From: Streptomyces noursei | Lineage (GTDB): Bacteria > Actinomycetota > Actinomycetes > Streptomycetales > Streptomycetaceae | Direction: 5' to 3' | DNA length: 60,022 nucleotides | Assembly (NCBI RefSeq): GCF_001646665.1 | Contig: NZ_LWBU01000365.1 | Coordinates: 1-60,022 of the forward strand | Shown here: positions 53,090-60,022 of the stretch, in pieces | Layout of the letters: every line of letters begins with the position of its first letter | Numbering within the stretch: the first letter of the stretch is position 1 | Notes under the pieces: generated by a model | Seen by the model: the letters and a program-made list of their open reading frames with translations, nothing else | Databases searched by the model: none | Told to the model about the DNA's origin: nothing | Position numbers and translations under genes: made by a program

Positions 53090-53845
53090 ATGAGCAGCAA
53101 GCTGCGGGTCGCGGTCATCGGCGCCAAGGGGCGCATCGGCTCCGAAGCCGTACGCGCCGTCGAGGCCGCCGACGACATGGAACTGGTCGCGGCCCTCGGC
53201 CGGGGCGACAAGCTGGAGACGCTCGCCGAGATGGGCGCCCAGGTGGCGGTGGAGCTCACCACGCCCGCCTCCGTCATGGGCAACCTCGACTTCTGCGTGC
53301 GCCACGGCATCCACGCCGTGGTCGGCACCACCGGCTGGACCGAGGAGCGCCTCGCCCAGCTGAACGGCTGGCTGGAGGGCTCCCCGGAGACCGGTGTCCT
53401 CATCGCGCCGAACTTCTCCATCGGCGCGGTCCTCACCATGAAGTTCGCGCAGATCGCCGCGCCCTGGTTCGAGTCGGTCGAGGTCGTCGAGCTGCACCAC
53501 CCCAACAAGGTGGACGCCCCCTCGGGCACCGCCACCCGCACCGCCCAGCTCATCGCGGCCGCCCGCGCCGAGGCCGGCTGCGCCCCGCAGCCCGACGCGA
53601 CGGCCACGGCGCTGGACGGCGCGCGCGGCGCCGACGTGGACGGCGTCCCGGTCCACGCGGTACGCCTGCGGGGCCTGCTGGCCCACCAGGAGGTCCTGCT
53701 CGGCGGTGAGGGCGAGACGCTCACCGTGCGCCACGACTCGCTGCACCACAGCAGCTTCATGCCGGGCATCCTGCTCGGCGCCCGCCGCGTGGTGACCACT
53801 CCTGGCCTCACCTTCGGCCTGGAACACTTCCTGGACCTGGGCTGA
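53090..53845 (+). CDS. dapB: 4-hydroxy-tetrahydrodipicolinate reductase
   Basis: A 251-residue NAD(P)H-dependent enzyme of lysine and diaminopimelate synthesis. The dinucleotide loop is VIGAKGRIGSEAV; VVGTTGW is the cofactor-side motif; the catalytic/substrate-binding stretch is ELHHPNKVDAPSGTA, where the second His and Lys act. dapA, whose product makes its substrate, is located about 3.3 kb downstream. ATG 53090 has GAAGGAAG 8 bp upstream. Confidence 0.97.
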   Translation: MSSKLRVAVIGAKGRIGSEAVRAVEAADDMELVAALGRGDKLETLAEMGAQVAVELTTPASVMGNLDFCVRHGIHAVVGTTGWTEERLAQLNGWLEGSPETGVLIAPNFSIGAVLTMKFAQIAAPWFESVEVVELHHPNKVDAPSGTATRTAQLIAAARAEAGCAPQPDATATALDGARGADVDGVPVHAVRLRGLLAHQEVLLGGEGETLTVRHDSLHHSSFMPGILLGARRVVTTPGLTFGLEHFLDLG

Positions 53846-53853
53846 TCACCGTC

Positions 53854-54306
53854 ATGCGCGCGAAGATCACGTACTTCGTCACGGCAGCCGTCCTGGTCGT
53901 CTACTTCGTCCTGGTCGGCAGCCGCGGCGTGATGCTGATCCAGCAGGGCACCGCGCTCACCGTCGCCTTCGGCTGCGCGGTGCTCGTCCTGCCGGTGATC
54001 GGCGTCTGGTTCCTGTGGAAGAACACCCAGTTCGTCACCAGGGCCAATCGGCTCGCGGCCGCACTGGAGGCCGAGGGCGGCCTGCCCGTCGACGAGCTGG
54101 AGCGCACCCCCGGCGGCCGCATCGACCGGGACTCGGCCGACGCCGTCTTCGCCCGGCGGCGCGCGGAGACCGAGGACTCGCCGGACGACTGGCGCTGCTG
54201 GTTCCGCCTCGCGGTCGCCTACCACGACGCCCGGGACACCCCCCGCGCCCGCAAGGCCATGCAGCGGGCGATCGCCCTGCACGAGGGCCGCCCGGCCAGG
54301 GGCTGA
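53854..54306 (+). CDS. Small membrane protein with C-terminal TPR-like helices
   Basis: A 150-residue protein. Two N-terminal membrane helices (about 5-24, 33-55) precede a charged cytosolic region. The end, CWFRLAVAYHDARDTPRARKAMQRAI, reads like one tetratricopeptide unit. The start ATG 53854 is 8 bp after the dapB stop. I do not know a specific function; in Streptomyces it is found as an uncharacterised gene after dapB. Confidence 0.8.
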   Translation: MRAKITYFVTAAVLVVYFVLVGSRGVMLIQQGTALTVAFGCAVLVLPVIGVWFLWKNTQFVTRANRLAAALEAEGGLPVDELERTPGGRIDRDSADAVFARRRAETEDSPDDWRCWFRLAVAYHDARDTPRARKAMQRAIALHEGRPARG

Positions 54307-54404
54307 CCGAGACGGCGACAGGGCGGCACATCTACGCTTCCGCGACCCTGGACAGCCGGTGTGCCGCCCTACATGCTCTCCCTACTGACGAGGGGGGAGC
54401 TGTC

Positions 54405-54809
54405 ATGGCCCAGCAAGCAGCGTCCGAACGGATGCCCGGCAAGCTCAAGTTCGCCCTGGCTGCCGTGTGGTTCCAGGGCCTGATGAACGTCGTCGCCGCC
54501 GTGCTCTTGTTTTCCCTGGTGAGCGACAGGGCCGATCACGGACAGGACGAGGACGCCGGTGTTCTGCGTGCCCTCGCGTATGTGTCGTTGCTGGCGGCCG
54601 CCGTGCTGATCGCCGCGGCGGTCCTGGCGTTGCGCCGCCTGAAGGGGGTGCGGATCGCCGTGATCGCCGTCGAGTCGATCCTGATGGCCGGCGCGCTGTT
54701 CACCCTGTTCTCCGGCGGGGGCGGGCCGGTGATCGCCGGTCTCGTGCTGGGCGCCTTCGTCATCGCGTCGTTCGCCTCGGCCGAGGGCAAAGCCTGGTTC
54801 ACCCGCTGA
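54405..54809 (+). CDS. Four-helix membrane protein, uncharacterised
   Basis: A 134-residue protein with membrane helices at about 18-40, 52-74, 80-101 and 104-124. The sequence between helices is short and lacks catalytic motifs. ATG 54405 follows GGGGGGAGC. The frame is open well upstream, through the end of the previous gene, without sense. It is followed by a strong terminator. Confidence 0.78.
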   Translation: MAQQAASERMPGKLKFALAAVWFQGLMNVVAAVLLFSLVSDRADHGQDEDAGVLRALAYVSLLAAAVLIAAAVLALRRLKGVRIAVIAVESILMAGALFTLFSGGGGPVIAGLVLGAFVIASFASAEGKAWFTR

Positions 54810-54816
54810 GACGACC

Positions 54817-54847
54817 GGGCTCCGGTCCTCCGAGGAGACCGGAGCCC
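54817..54847 (+). terminator. Strong terminator after the membrane-protein gene
   Basis: A perfect 11-bp stem (GGGCTCCGGTC / GACCGGAGCCC) with a 9-nt loop begins 7 bp after the stop codon, closing the pnp-dapB region on the plus strand. Confidence 0.8.
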
Positions 54848-54884
54848 GCTCGCACGCGACAAGCCTTACGGTGCCGCCCAGCCC

Positions 54885-55083
54885 TTAGGGGGTGTCTCGC
54901 CGATCATGCCGGGCTCCCGGTGTCCGGCGCCGCACCTCGCGGCGTTGTCGTCGGTCGTCATGTCCTCCGTGGCCCTTCGGGCACGGGAGGTGCCCCCACC
55001 GCCATGACTTCCTCCTCCGCCTTGCGATGCACGGCGTCGGACGCCGCTCGCCGATCCGGCCTGATCGACAAGACACGACCTAG
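54885..55083. mobile_element. MITE-like element with ~58-nt imperfect terminal inverted repeats
   Basis: The left arm (54885-54940) begins TTAGGGGGTGTCTCGCCGAT and the reverse complement of the right arm (55024-55083) begins CTAGGTCGTGTCTTGTCGAT. The arms continue to match with GATCA-GCCGG, GTCCG-CGCCG and TCGC blocks. The ~80-bp centre has no open frame of note. There is no transposase, so it would be non-autonomous. Its right end supplies the TAG stop of the adjacent minus-strand gene. Confidence 0.75.
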
Positions 55084-55628
55084 GGCCGCGCGTACTCCGC
55101 GCTCCAGGCCTCGACCGTGTCGGCCGCCCGGTCGAACGCCTCGACCCGGGCCAGGAAGTCCGCGTTGTGGTCGGTGAGCAGCGCCAGCTGCTCACCGCCG
55201 TTCCTCCGTACGGCCACCAGGGCCTGCCCCTGCACCGTCCGCGGCAGCCCGAGCCACCGCACGGGCTGCTGCACCGTGCGGACCCCGCCGGCCTGCGACC
55301 AGGCGAGCGTCGTCGTCCGGAAGAAGGCGACGCGACGCAGGCCGTGCCGGCTCACCCAGGCCCCCATGCGGAGCATCCGCAGGGCGACCACGATCACCAG
55401 GGCCGCCAGGCCGAAGCACACCGCGGCGGCGGCAAGCCCGCCCGCGAAGGCGATGATCATCGTGGCCAGCAGCATGAACGAGGCGAGCAGCAGGGCCACC
55501 GCCGCCGCGGCGACCCGCCAGGGCCCCGGCCGGTACGGACGGCGCCACTCGTCGTGGTCGTCGAACGGAAGCGCGACGTCCTCCACGGTGTCGAAACCAC
55601 GGTCCGCCGTCAGGAAGGGCAGGGGCAC
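55080..55628 (-). CDS. PH-like (bPH) domain membrane protein
   Basis: A 182-residue protein with two membrane helices (about 37-85) followed by a domain with the pattern of bacterial PH-like proteins (RRVAFFRTTTLAWSQAGGVR, QALVAVRRNGGEQLALLTDH). Start is GTG 55628. The C-terminus ends YARP at a TAG stop which lies inside the right end of the MITE-like element, so the native C-terminus may have been changed. Function unknown. Confidence 0.8.
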   Translation of the reverse strand: MPLPFLTADRGFDTVEDVALPFDDHDEWRRPYRPGPWRVAAAAVALLLASFMLLATMIIAFAGGLAAAAVCFGLAALVIVVALRMLRMGAWVSRHGLRRVAFFRTTTLAWSQAGGVRTVQQPVRWLGLPRTVQGQALVAVRRNGGEQLALLTDHNADFLARVEAFDRAADTVEAWSAEYARP

Positions 55629-55736
55629 GGCTGATCCTCACTCATACGCACGCTCGATGGGGGCTGTGCCGGGTGAGGCTACCCAGCGGTCCTGCGACCG
55701 GCCACTCCAGGGTGGCCGTACGGGGGAGTGCCCGCC

Positions 55737-55979
55737 TCAGCGCCCGTGCGAAGCCTCGGACTGCTGACCGTGACCGGTGGCGGCGGGACCGGCCTCCAGG
55801 GCCGGGAGGCCGAACAGCAGGGACCCGACCAGACCGGCCACGACGGTCAGCCCGATCAGCGTACGACCGGTGACCTCGGAAATGCTGGGACGCTGCCGAG
55901 CCGGGGGAGTGACGTTACTGCGGAAGCGGTCGGCCTCGGCGACGAACGCGAACGGGACTGCCTCACGCCGGCGGAACAT
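55737..55979 (-). CDS. Small single-pass membrane protein
   Basis: An 80-residue protein with one membrane segment (about 38-62, RTLIGLTVVAGLVGSLLFGL). ATG 55979 has an excellent GAGGAGG ribosome binding site 8 bp upstream, which is the main reason for the call. The N-terminus is Arg-rich and the C-terminus polar. It is divergent from thyX. No family is recognised. Confidence 0.75.
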   Translation of the reverse strand: MFRRREAVPFAFVAEADRFRSNVTPPARQRPSISEVTGRTLIGLTVVAGLVGSLLFGLPALEAGPAATGHGQQSEASHGR

Positions 55980-56167
55980 GTGAGAACCCTCCTCGGGAAA
56001 CTCGTGGTGGACGCTGCTAGTGGGTCAGACGCGCGAAGCAGCGCTTTGGTGCCCGATTTCCCAGGAATGATCGAACGATGTCGGCCGACCTTCGCCACGT
56101 CCTCGGCCGTCGGTGCCGGGCCGTAGAGTGGGCGCCGCCCGAGCGATGCAATTGGAAGGACCCGCCG

Positions 56168-56908
56168 GTGACCGACACCCCCGCCGAAGACCTCAAGCCC
56201 AGCTTTCTCAGCGATGTGACCGTCGAGCTGGTCAAGCACAGCGCCGCCGACGCCGACGTCCTGTTCGCCGCCCGCGTCTCCACGCTCGGCGAGCAGTCCC
56301 TGGAGGAGCTGCAGAAGGACCCTGAGCGCTCCAAGGGGCTGATCAACTACCTGATGCGGGACCGGCACGGCAGTCCCTTCGAGCACAATTCCATGACGTT
56401 CTTCATCAGCGCCCCGATCTTCGTCTTCCGCGAGTTCATGCGGCACCGGGTCGGCTGGTCGTACAACGAGGAGTCGGGCCGCTACCGGGAGCTCCAGCCG
56501 GTCTTCTACGTCCCGGACGCCTCCCGCAAGCTGGTCCAGCAGGGCCGTCCGGGCAAGTACGTCTTCGTCGAGGGCACCGAGGAGCAGCAGGCCCTCGTCG
56601 AGCGCACCATGGAGGCCTCCTACGTCCAGGCGTACGAGGCGTACCAGGAGATGCTCGCCGCGGGCGTCGCCCGCGAGGTGGCCCGCTCGGTCCTCCCCGT
56701 CGGCCTCTTCTCGTCGATGTACGCGACCTGCAACGCCCGCTCCCTGATGCACTTCCTCGGCCTGCGCACGCAGCACGAGCTGGCCAAGGTCCCGTCCTTC
56801 CCGCAGCGGGAGATCGAGATGGTCGGCGAGAAGATGGAGCAGGAGTGGGCGCGCCTGATGCCGCTGACCTACGCCGCGTTCAACGCCAACGGCCGCGTCG
56901 CTCCGTAG
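56168..56908 (+). CDS. thyX: Flavin-dependent thymidylate synthase ThyX
   Basis: A 246-residue enzyme that makes dTMP from dUMP with methylene-THF, FAD and NADPH. The signature RHRVGWSYNEESGRY matches RHRxxSxNExSxRY, with one change (Gly/Trp instead of the usual residues before Ser). The active-site HNARSL-type motif appears as TCNARSLMHFL. GTG 56168 is chosen over an upstream in-frame start because GGAAGG lies 9 bp before it and the extension is not family-like. Confidence 0.97.
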   Translation: MTDTPAEDLKPSFLSDVTVELVKHSAADADVLFAARVSTLGEQSLEELQKDPERSKGLINYLMRDRHGSPFEHNSMTFFISAPIFVFREFMRHRVGWSYNEESGRYRELQPVFYVPDASRKLVQQGRPGKYVFVEGTEEQQALVERTMEASYVQAYEAYQEMLAAGVAREVARSVLPVGLFSSMYATCNARSLMHFLGLRTQHELAKVPSFPQREIEMVGEKMEQEWARLMPLTYAAFNANGRVAP

Positions 56909-56965
56909 GTCCGCAGGTCACAGGCGCGGCACAGATGTACGGATCATCCGCCCGAAGTGTCCGTA

Positions 56966-56995
56966 TTGCGGCGTTTCGAGAAGTTCATCTAGGCT
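56966..56995 (+). promoter_or_regulatory. dapA: Candidate promoter upstream of dapA
   Basis: TTGCGG (56966-56971) and TAGGCT (56990-56995) with an 18-bp spacer. The predicted start of transcription, about 57002, is just before the hairpin at 57007-57044. Confidence 0.5.
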
Positions 56996-57006
56996 GATCA
57001 AACGGA

Positions 57007-57044
57007 CCCGGCACTGCTTGAACCCCCGAGCAGGCAGTGCCGGG
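57007..57044 (+). promoter_or_regulatory. dapA: Leader hairpin(s) before dapA
   Basis: A perfect 11-bp stem (CCCGGCACTGC / GCAGTGCCGGG) with a 16-nt loop, at or just after the predicted transcript start. A second smaller hairpin (GTCCCC / GGGGAC, 57060-57074) follows before ATG 57108. It may be a thyX terminator, or a regulated leader. Confidence 0.5.
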
Positions 57045-57107
57045 CTCCACCTTCCTGACGTCCCCCGAGGGGACCCGGCGGGCAGAGCAGCGAGTAGCGT
57101 GTTACCC

Positions 57108-58007
57108 ATGGCTCCGATCTCCACTCCGCAGACCCCCTTCGGGCGGGTCCTCACCGCCATGGTCACGCCCTTCACGGCGGACGGCGCACTCGACCTCGAC
57201 GGCGCTCAGCGGCTCGCCGCCCACCTGGTCGACGCAGGCAACGACGGCCTGGTCGTCAACGGCACCACCGGCGAGTCCCCGACCACCAGCGACGCGGAGA
57301 AAGACCAGCTCGTACGGGCCGTCCTGGAAGCGGTGGGCGACCGCGCCCACGTCGTCGCCGGAATCGGAACCAACGACACCCACCACTCGGTCGAGCTCGC
57401 CCGCGCCGCCGAGCGCGCCGGCGCCCACGGCCTGCTCGCCGTCACGCCGTACTACAACAAGCCCCCGCAAGAGGGCCTCTTCCGGCACTTCACCGCCATC
57501 GCGGACGCCACCGGCCTCCCCGTGATGCTCTACGACATCCCCGGCCGCAGCGGCGTCCCGATCGACACCGAGACGATCGTCCGCCTCGCCGCCCATCCCC
57601 GGATCGTCGCCAACAAGGACGCCAAGGGCGACCTCGGCCGCGCCAGCTGGGCCATCGCCCGCAGCGGCCTCGCCTGGTACTCCGGCGACGACATGCTCAA
57701 CCTGCCGCTGCTCTCCGTCGGCGCCTGCGGATTCGTCTCCGTCGTCGGCCACGTCGTCACCCCGGAGCTCCGCGCCCTCCTCGACGCCCACCTCACGGGT
57801 GACGTCCAGAAGGCCACCGAGGTCCACCAGCGACTGCTCCCGGTCTTCACGGGCATGTTCCGTACGCAGGGCGTGATCACCACCAAGGCGGCCCTCGCCC
57901 TCCAGGGCCTCCCCGCCGGACCGCTGCGCCTGCCGCTGGTGGAGCTCTCCCCGGAGGAAACCGCCCAGCTCAAGATCGACCTCGCCGCCGGCGGGGTACA
58001 GATCTAG
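57108..58007 (+). CDS. dapA: 4-hydroxy-tetrahydrodipicolinate synthase
   Basis: A 299-residue class I aldolase that condenses pyruvate with aspartate semialdehyde, the first step to diaminopimelate/lysine. The active-site Tyr lies in TPYYNKPPQEGLFRHF; the Schiff-base Lys in ANKDAKGD; GTTGESPT is the carboxylate-binding motif. ATG 57108 has no ribosome binding site, and TAGCGT at 57095-57100 ends 7 bp before it, so a leaderless transcript may add to the promoter farther upstream. Confidence 0.96.
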   Translation: MAPISTPQTPFGRVLTAMVTPFTADGALDLDGAQRLAAHLVDAGNDGLVVNGTTGESPTTSDAEKDQLVRAVLEAVGDRAHVVAGIGTNDTHHSVELARAAERAGAHGLLAVTPYYNKPPQEGLFRHFTAIADATGLPVMLYDIPGRSGVPIDTETIVRLAAHPRIVANKDAKGDLGRASWAIARSGLAWYSGDDMLNLPLLSVGACGFVSVVGHVVTPELRALLDAHLTGDVQKATEVHQRLLPVFTGMFRTQGVITTKAALALQGLPAGPLRLPLVELSPEETAQLKIDLAAGGVQI

Positions 58008-58023
58008 TCACAGACTTCATAAC

Positions 58024-58037
58024 TGAATACGTATTCA
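58024..58037. promoter_or_regulatory. 14-bp perfect palindrome upstream of rnj
   Basis: TGAATACGTATTCA is a perfect, AT-rich palindrome in the rnj upstream region. Its composition is unlike its surroundings, which suggests a protein-binding site, such as a repressor operator. The binding protein is unknown. Confidence 0.6.
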
Positions 58038-58069
58038 CATCCGACAACAGCAAGTGCACGAATGACATG

Positions 58070-58100
58070 CGCGCCACGTGCCTCACTGGTACGTGGCGCG
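58070..58100 (+). promoter_or_regulatory. rnj: Hairpin in the rnj leader
   Basis: A perfect 10-bp stem (CGCGCCACGT / ACGTGGCGCG) with an 11-nt loop ends about 6 bp before the rnj ribosome binding site (GAGGAGAG, 58107-58114). It may affect translation or be a processing site. Confidence 0.55.
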
Positions 58101-58118
58101 TGTGGTGAGGAGAGTCTT

Positions 58119-59804
58119 TTGAGTCATCCGCATCCTGAACTGGGCGCGCCCCCGAAGCTGCCCAAGGGCGGCCTGCGCGTCACCCCGCTCGGCGGTCTCG
58201 GCGAGATCGGCCGGAACATGACCGTGTTCGAGTTCGACGGCCGCCTGCTCATCGTCGACTGCGGCGTGCTCTTCCCCGAGGAGGAGCAGCCCGGCATCGA
58301 CCTGATCCTGCCGGACTTCACCAGCATCAAGAACCGCCTCGACGACATCGAGGGCATCGTGCTCACGCACGGCCACGAGGACCACATCGGCGGCGTCCCC
58401 TTCCTGCTCCGGCTGAAGCCCGACATCCCGCTCATCGGTTCGAAGCTGACCCTCGCGCTCATCGAGGCCAAGCTCCAGGAGCACCGGATCCGTCCGTACA
58501 CCCTGGAGGTCGTCGAGGGCGACCGCGAGCAGCTGGGCCCCTTCGACTGCGAGTTCGTGGCGGTCAACCACTCCATCCCGGACGCGCTGGCCGTCGCCAT
58601 CCGCACCCCCGCGGGCATGGTCGTGCACACCGGCGACTTCAAGATGGACCAGCTCCCGCTGGACAACCGTCTGACCGACCTGCACGCCTTCGCCCGGCTG
58701 AGCGAGGAGGGCATCGACCTCCTCCTCTCGGACTCCACGAACGCCGAGGTCCCGGGCTTCGTCCCGCCCGAGCGCGACATCTCGGGCGTCATGCGCTCGG
58801 TCTTCGCGAGCGCGCAGAAGCGAATCATCGTGGCCAGCTTCGCCAGCCACGTGCACCGGATCCAGCAGATCCTCGACGCGGCCCACGAGTACGGCAGACG
58901 AGTCGCCTTCGTCGGGCGGTCCATGGTCCGCAACATGGGCATCGCCCGTGACCTGGGCTACCTCCGCGTCCCGGCCGGCCTGGTCGTCGACGTCAAGACC
59001 CTCGACGACCTCCCGGACCACGAGGTCGTGCTGGTCTGCACGGGTTCCCAGGGCGAGCCGATGGCGGCCCTGTCGCGCATGGCCAACCGGGACCACCAGA
59101 TCCGCATCGTCCAGGGCGACACCGTGATCCTGGCGTCCTCCCTCATCCCGGGCAACGAGAACGCGGTCTACCGCGTGATCAACGGCCTCACCCGCTGGGG
59201 CGCCAACGTCGTCCACAAGGGCAACGCCAAGGTCCACGTCTCCGGCCACGCCTCGGCCGGCGAGCTGCTGTACTTCTACAACATCTGCCGGCCGAAGAAC
59301 CTGATGCCGGTCCACGGCGAATGGCGCCACCTGCGCGCCAACGCCGAGCTCGGCGCCCTCACGGGCGTCCCCAAGGACCGCATCGTCATCGCCGAGGACG
59401 GCGTCGTGGTCGACCTCGTCGACGGCAAGGCCAAGATCGTCGGCAAGGTCCAGGCGGGGTACGTGTACGTCGACGGCCTCTCGGTCGGCGACGTCACGGA
59501 GGTCCATCTCAAGGACCGCCGCATCCTCGGCGACGAGGGCATCATCTCGGTCTTCGTGGTCGTGGACTCCACGACCGGCAAGGTCGTCGGTGGCCCGCAC
59601 GTCCAGGCCCGGGGCTCCGGGATCGAGGACGGCGCGTTCGACGCGGTCATCCCGAAGGTCCACGAGGCCATCGCCAAGTCGGCCGCCGACGGGGTCGCGG
59701 AGCCGCACCAGCTGCAGCAGCTCATCCGCCGGACCATCGGCAAGTGGGTGTCCGACACCTACCGCCGCCGGCCGATGATCCTCCCCGTGGTCGTCGAGGT
59801 CTGA
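58119..59804 (+). CDS. rnj: Ribonuclease J
   Basis: A 561-residue metallo-beta-lactamase/beta-CASP RNase with 5'-3' exo- and endonuclease activity. The zinc motif is THGHEDHIGG; the downstream His sits in VNHSIPDALA; HTGDFKMD provides another ligand; VLVCTGSQGEP and VHVSGHASAGEL are beta-CASP motifs. TTG 58119 is the start, 4 bp after GAGGAGAG. The length agrees with the known S. coelicolor enzyme. It closes the block that begins at rpsO-pnp, another RNA-decay gene. Confidence 0.97.
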   Translation: MSHPHPELGAPPKLPKGGLRVTPLGGLGEIGRNMTVFEFDGRLLIVDCGVLFPEEEQPGIDLILPDFTSIKNRLDDIEGIVLTHGHEDHIGGVPFLLRLKPDIPLIGSKLTLALIEAKLQEHRIRPYTLEVVEGDREQLGPFDCEFVAVNHSIPDALAVAIRTPAGMVVHTGDFKMDQLPLDNRLTDLHAFARLSEEGIDLLLSDSTNAEVPGFVPPERDISGVMRSVFASAQKRIIVASFASHVHRIQQILDAAHEYGRRVAFVGRSMVRNMGIARDLGYLRVPAGLVVDVKTLDDLPDHEVVLVCTGSQGEPMAALSRMANRDHQIRIVQGDTVILASSLIPGNENAVYRVINGLTRWGANVVHKGNAKVHVSGHASAGELLYFYNICRPKNLMPVHGEWRHLRANAELGALTGVPKDRIVIAEDGVVVDLVDGKAKIVGKVQAGYVYVDGLSVGDVTEVHLKDRRILGDEGIISVFVVVDSTTGKVVGGPHVQARGSGIEDGAFDAVIPKVHEAIAKSAADGVAEPHQLQQLIRRTIGKWVSDTYRRRPMILPVVVEV

Positions 59805-59825
59805 CGCCCCACCAGCTCGGCAACC

Positions 59826-59866
59826 GGAGCGGGGCCCCCTCGATTTGCATCGGGGCGCCCCGCTCC
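59826..59866 (+). terminator. rnj: Terminator after rnj
   Basis: A long stem with small internal loops (GGAGCGGGG ... CCCCTCGAT / ATCGGGG ... CCCCGCTCC) and a tight loop lies 21 bp after the rnj stop. Confidence 0.85.
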
Positions 59867-59929
59867 AGTACGTTTACGGCTCCGCCAGAACGGGAACCCG
59901 GCACAGTCTTGTGCTTCGCAGGGTGTCCG

Positions 59930-60022
59930 GGAAGGGCGGGGAATTCCGACTCAGAATCTCTGATAAAGTCGGAAACGCCGAAAGGCAAAGGCCCTCCAAC
60001 AGCCACCGGAAACAGAATCCGA
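59930..60022 (+). promoter_or_regulatory. Possible start of a rRNA operon leader
   Basis: The final stretch contains TCTGATAAAGTCGGAAACGC and then CCGAAAGGCAAAGGCC, which resemble the leader sequence found upstream of 16S rRNA genes in Streptomyces, as I remember it. The 16S gene itself would lie beyond the window edge. It lacks coding potential. Confidence 0.45.

Overview
The window is a GC-rich actinobacterial chromosome segment. Gene content and order, codon-3 GC bias, frequent GTG/TTG starts, and the fixed nusA-infB and rpsO-pnp-dapB-thyX-dapA-rnj blocks with a type VII secretion (T7SS) locus between them, all point to a Streptomyces core chromosome. Assignments rest on motif reading and remembered family knowledge; nothing was searched.

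Region 1 (1-19.0 kb) is translation and housekeeping: the tail of ispG, two GNAT acetyltransferases, proS, then on the minus strand a slipin, an APH-fold protein with altered catalytic residues, and a ferritin-like/Tat-lipoprotein pair. Next comes the rimP-nusA-ylxR-infB-DUF503-rbfA-truB cluster. A 1,209-residue protein (trypsin-like domain lacking its serine, plus a P-loop NTPase with Arg in place of the Walker A Lys) and ribF follow. Two intergenic stretches (61-778, 19024-19509) hold copies of a ~108-bp dispersed repeat.

Region 2 (19.5-25.2 kb, minus strand) is a tightly coupled five-gene peptide/nickel-type ABC importer: binding protein, two permeases, two ATPases.

Region 3 (25.3-48.7 kb) is a T7SS locus. 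The machine is EccB, EccC (single fused three-ATPase chain), EccD and EccE, with two mycosin proteases and an EspI-like MinD ATPase. No EccA is present. Likely cargo is the WXG100 pair, a 592-residue WXG-like protein with a long Pro/Gly/Ser tail and its helical partner, and a 759-residue WXG-like protein with its own small partner and a nearby lipoprotein. The two larger cargo modules lie on either side of the esx pair and are the best candidates for under-described biology here.

Region 4 (48.7-60.0 kb) contains rpsO-pnp, an M16 peptidase, dapB, small membrane proteins, thyX, dapA and rnj. A ~200-bp MITE-like element with long imperfect terminal inverted repeats lies at 54885-55083 and supplies the stop codon of the neighbouring PH-like membrane protein. 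The last ~90 bases resemble the leader of a Streptomyces rRNA operon. No tRNA, complete rRNA, CRISPR array or intact transposase gene was seen.
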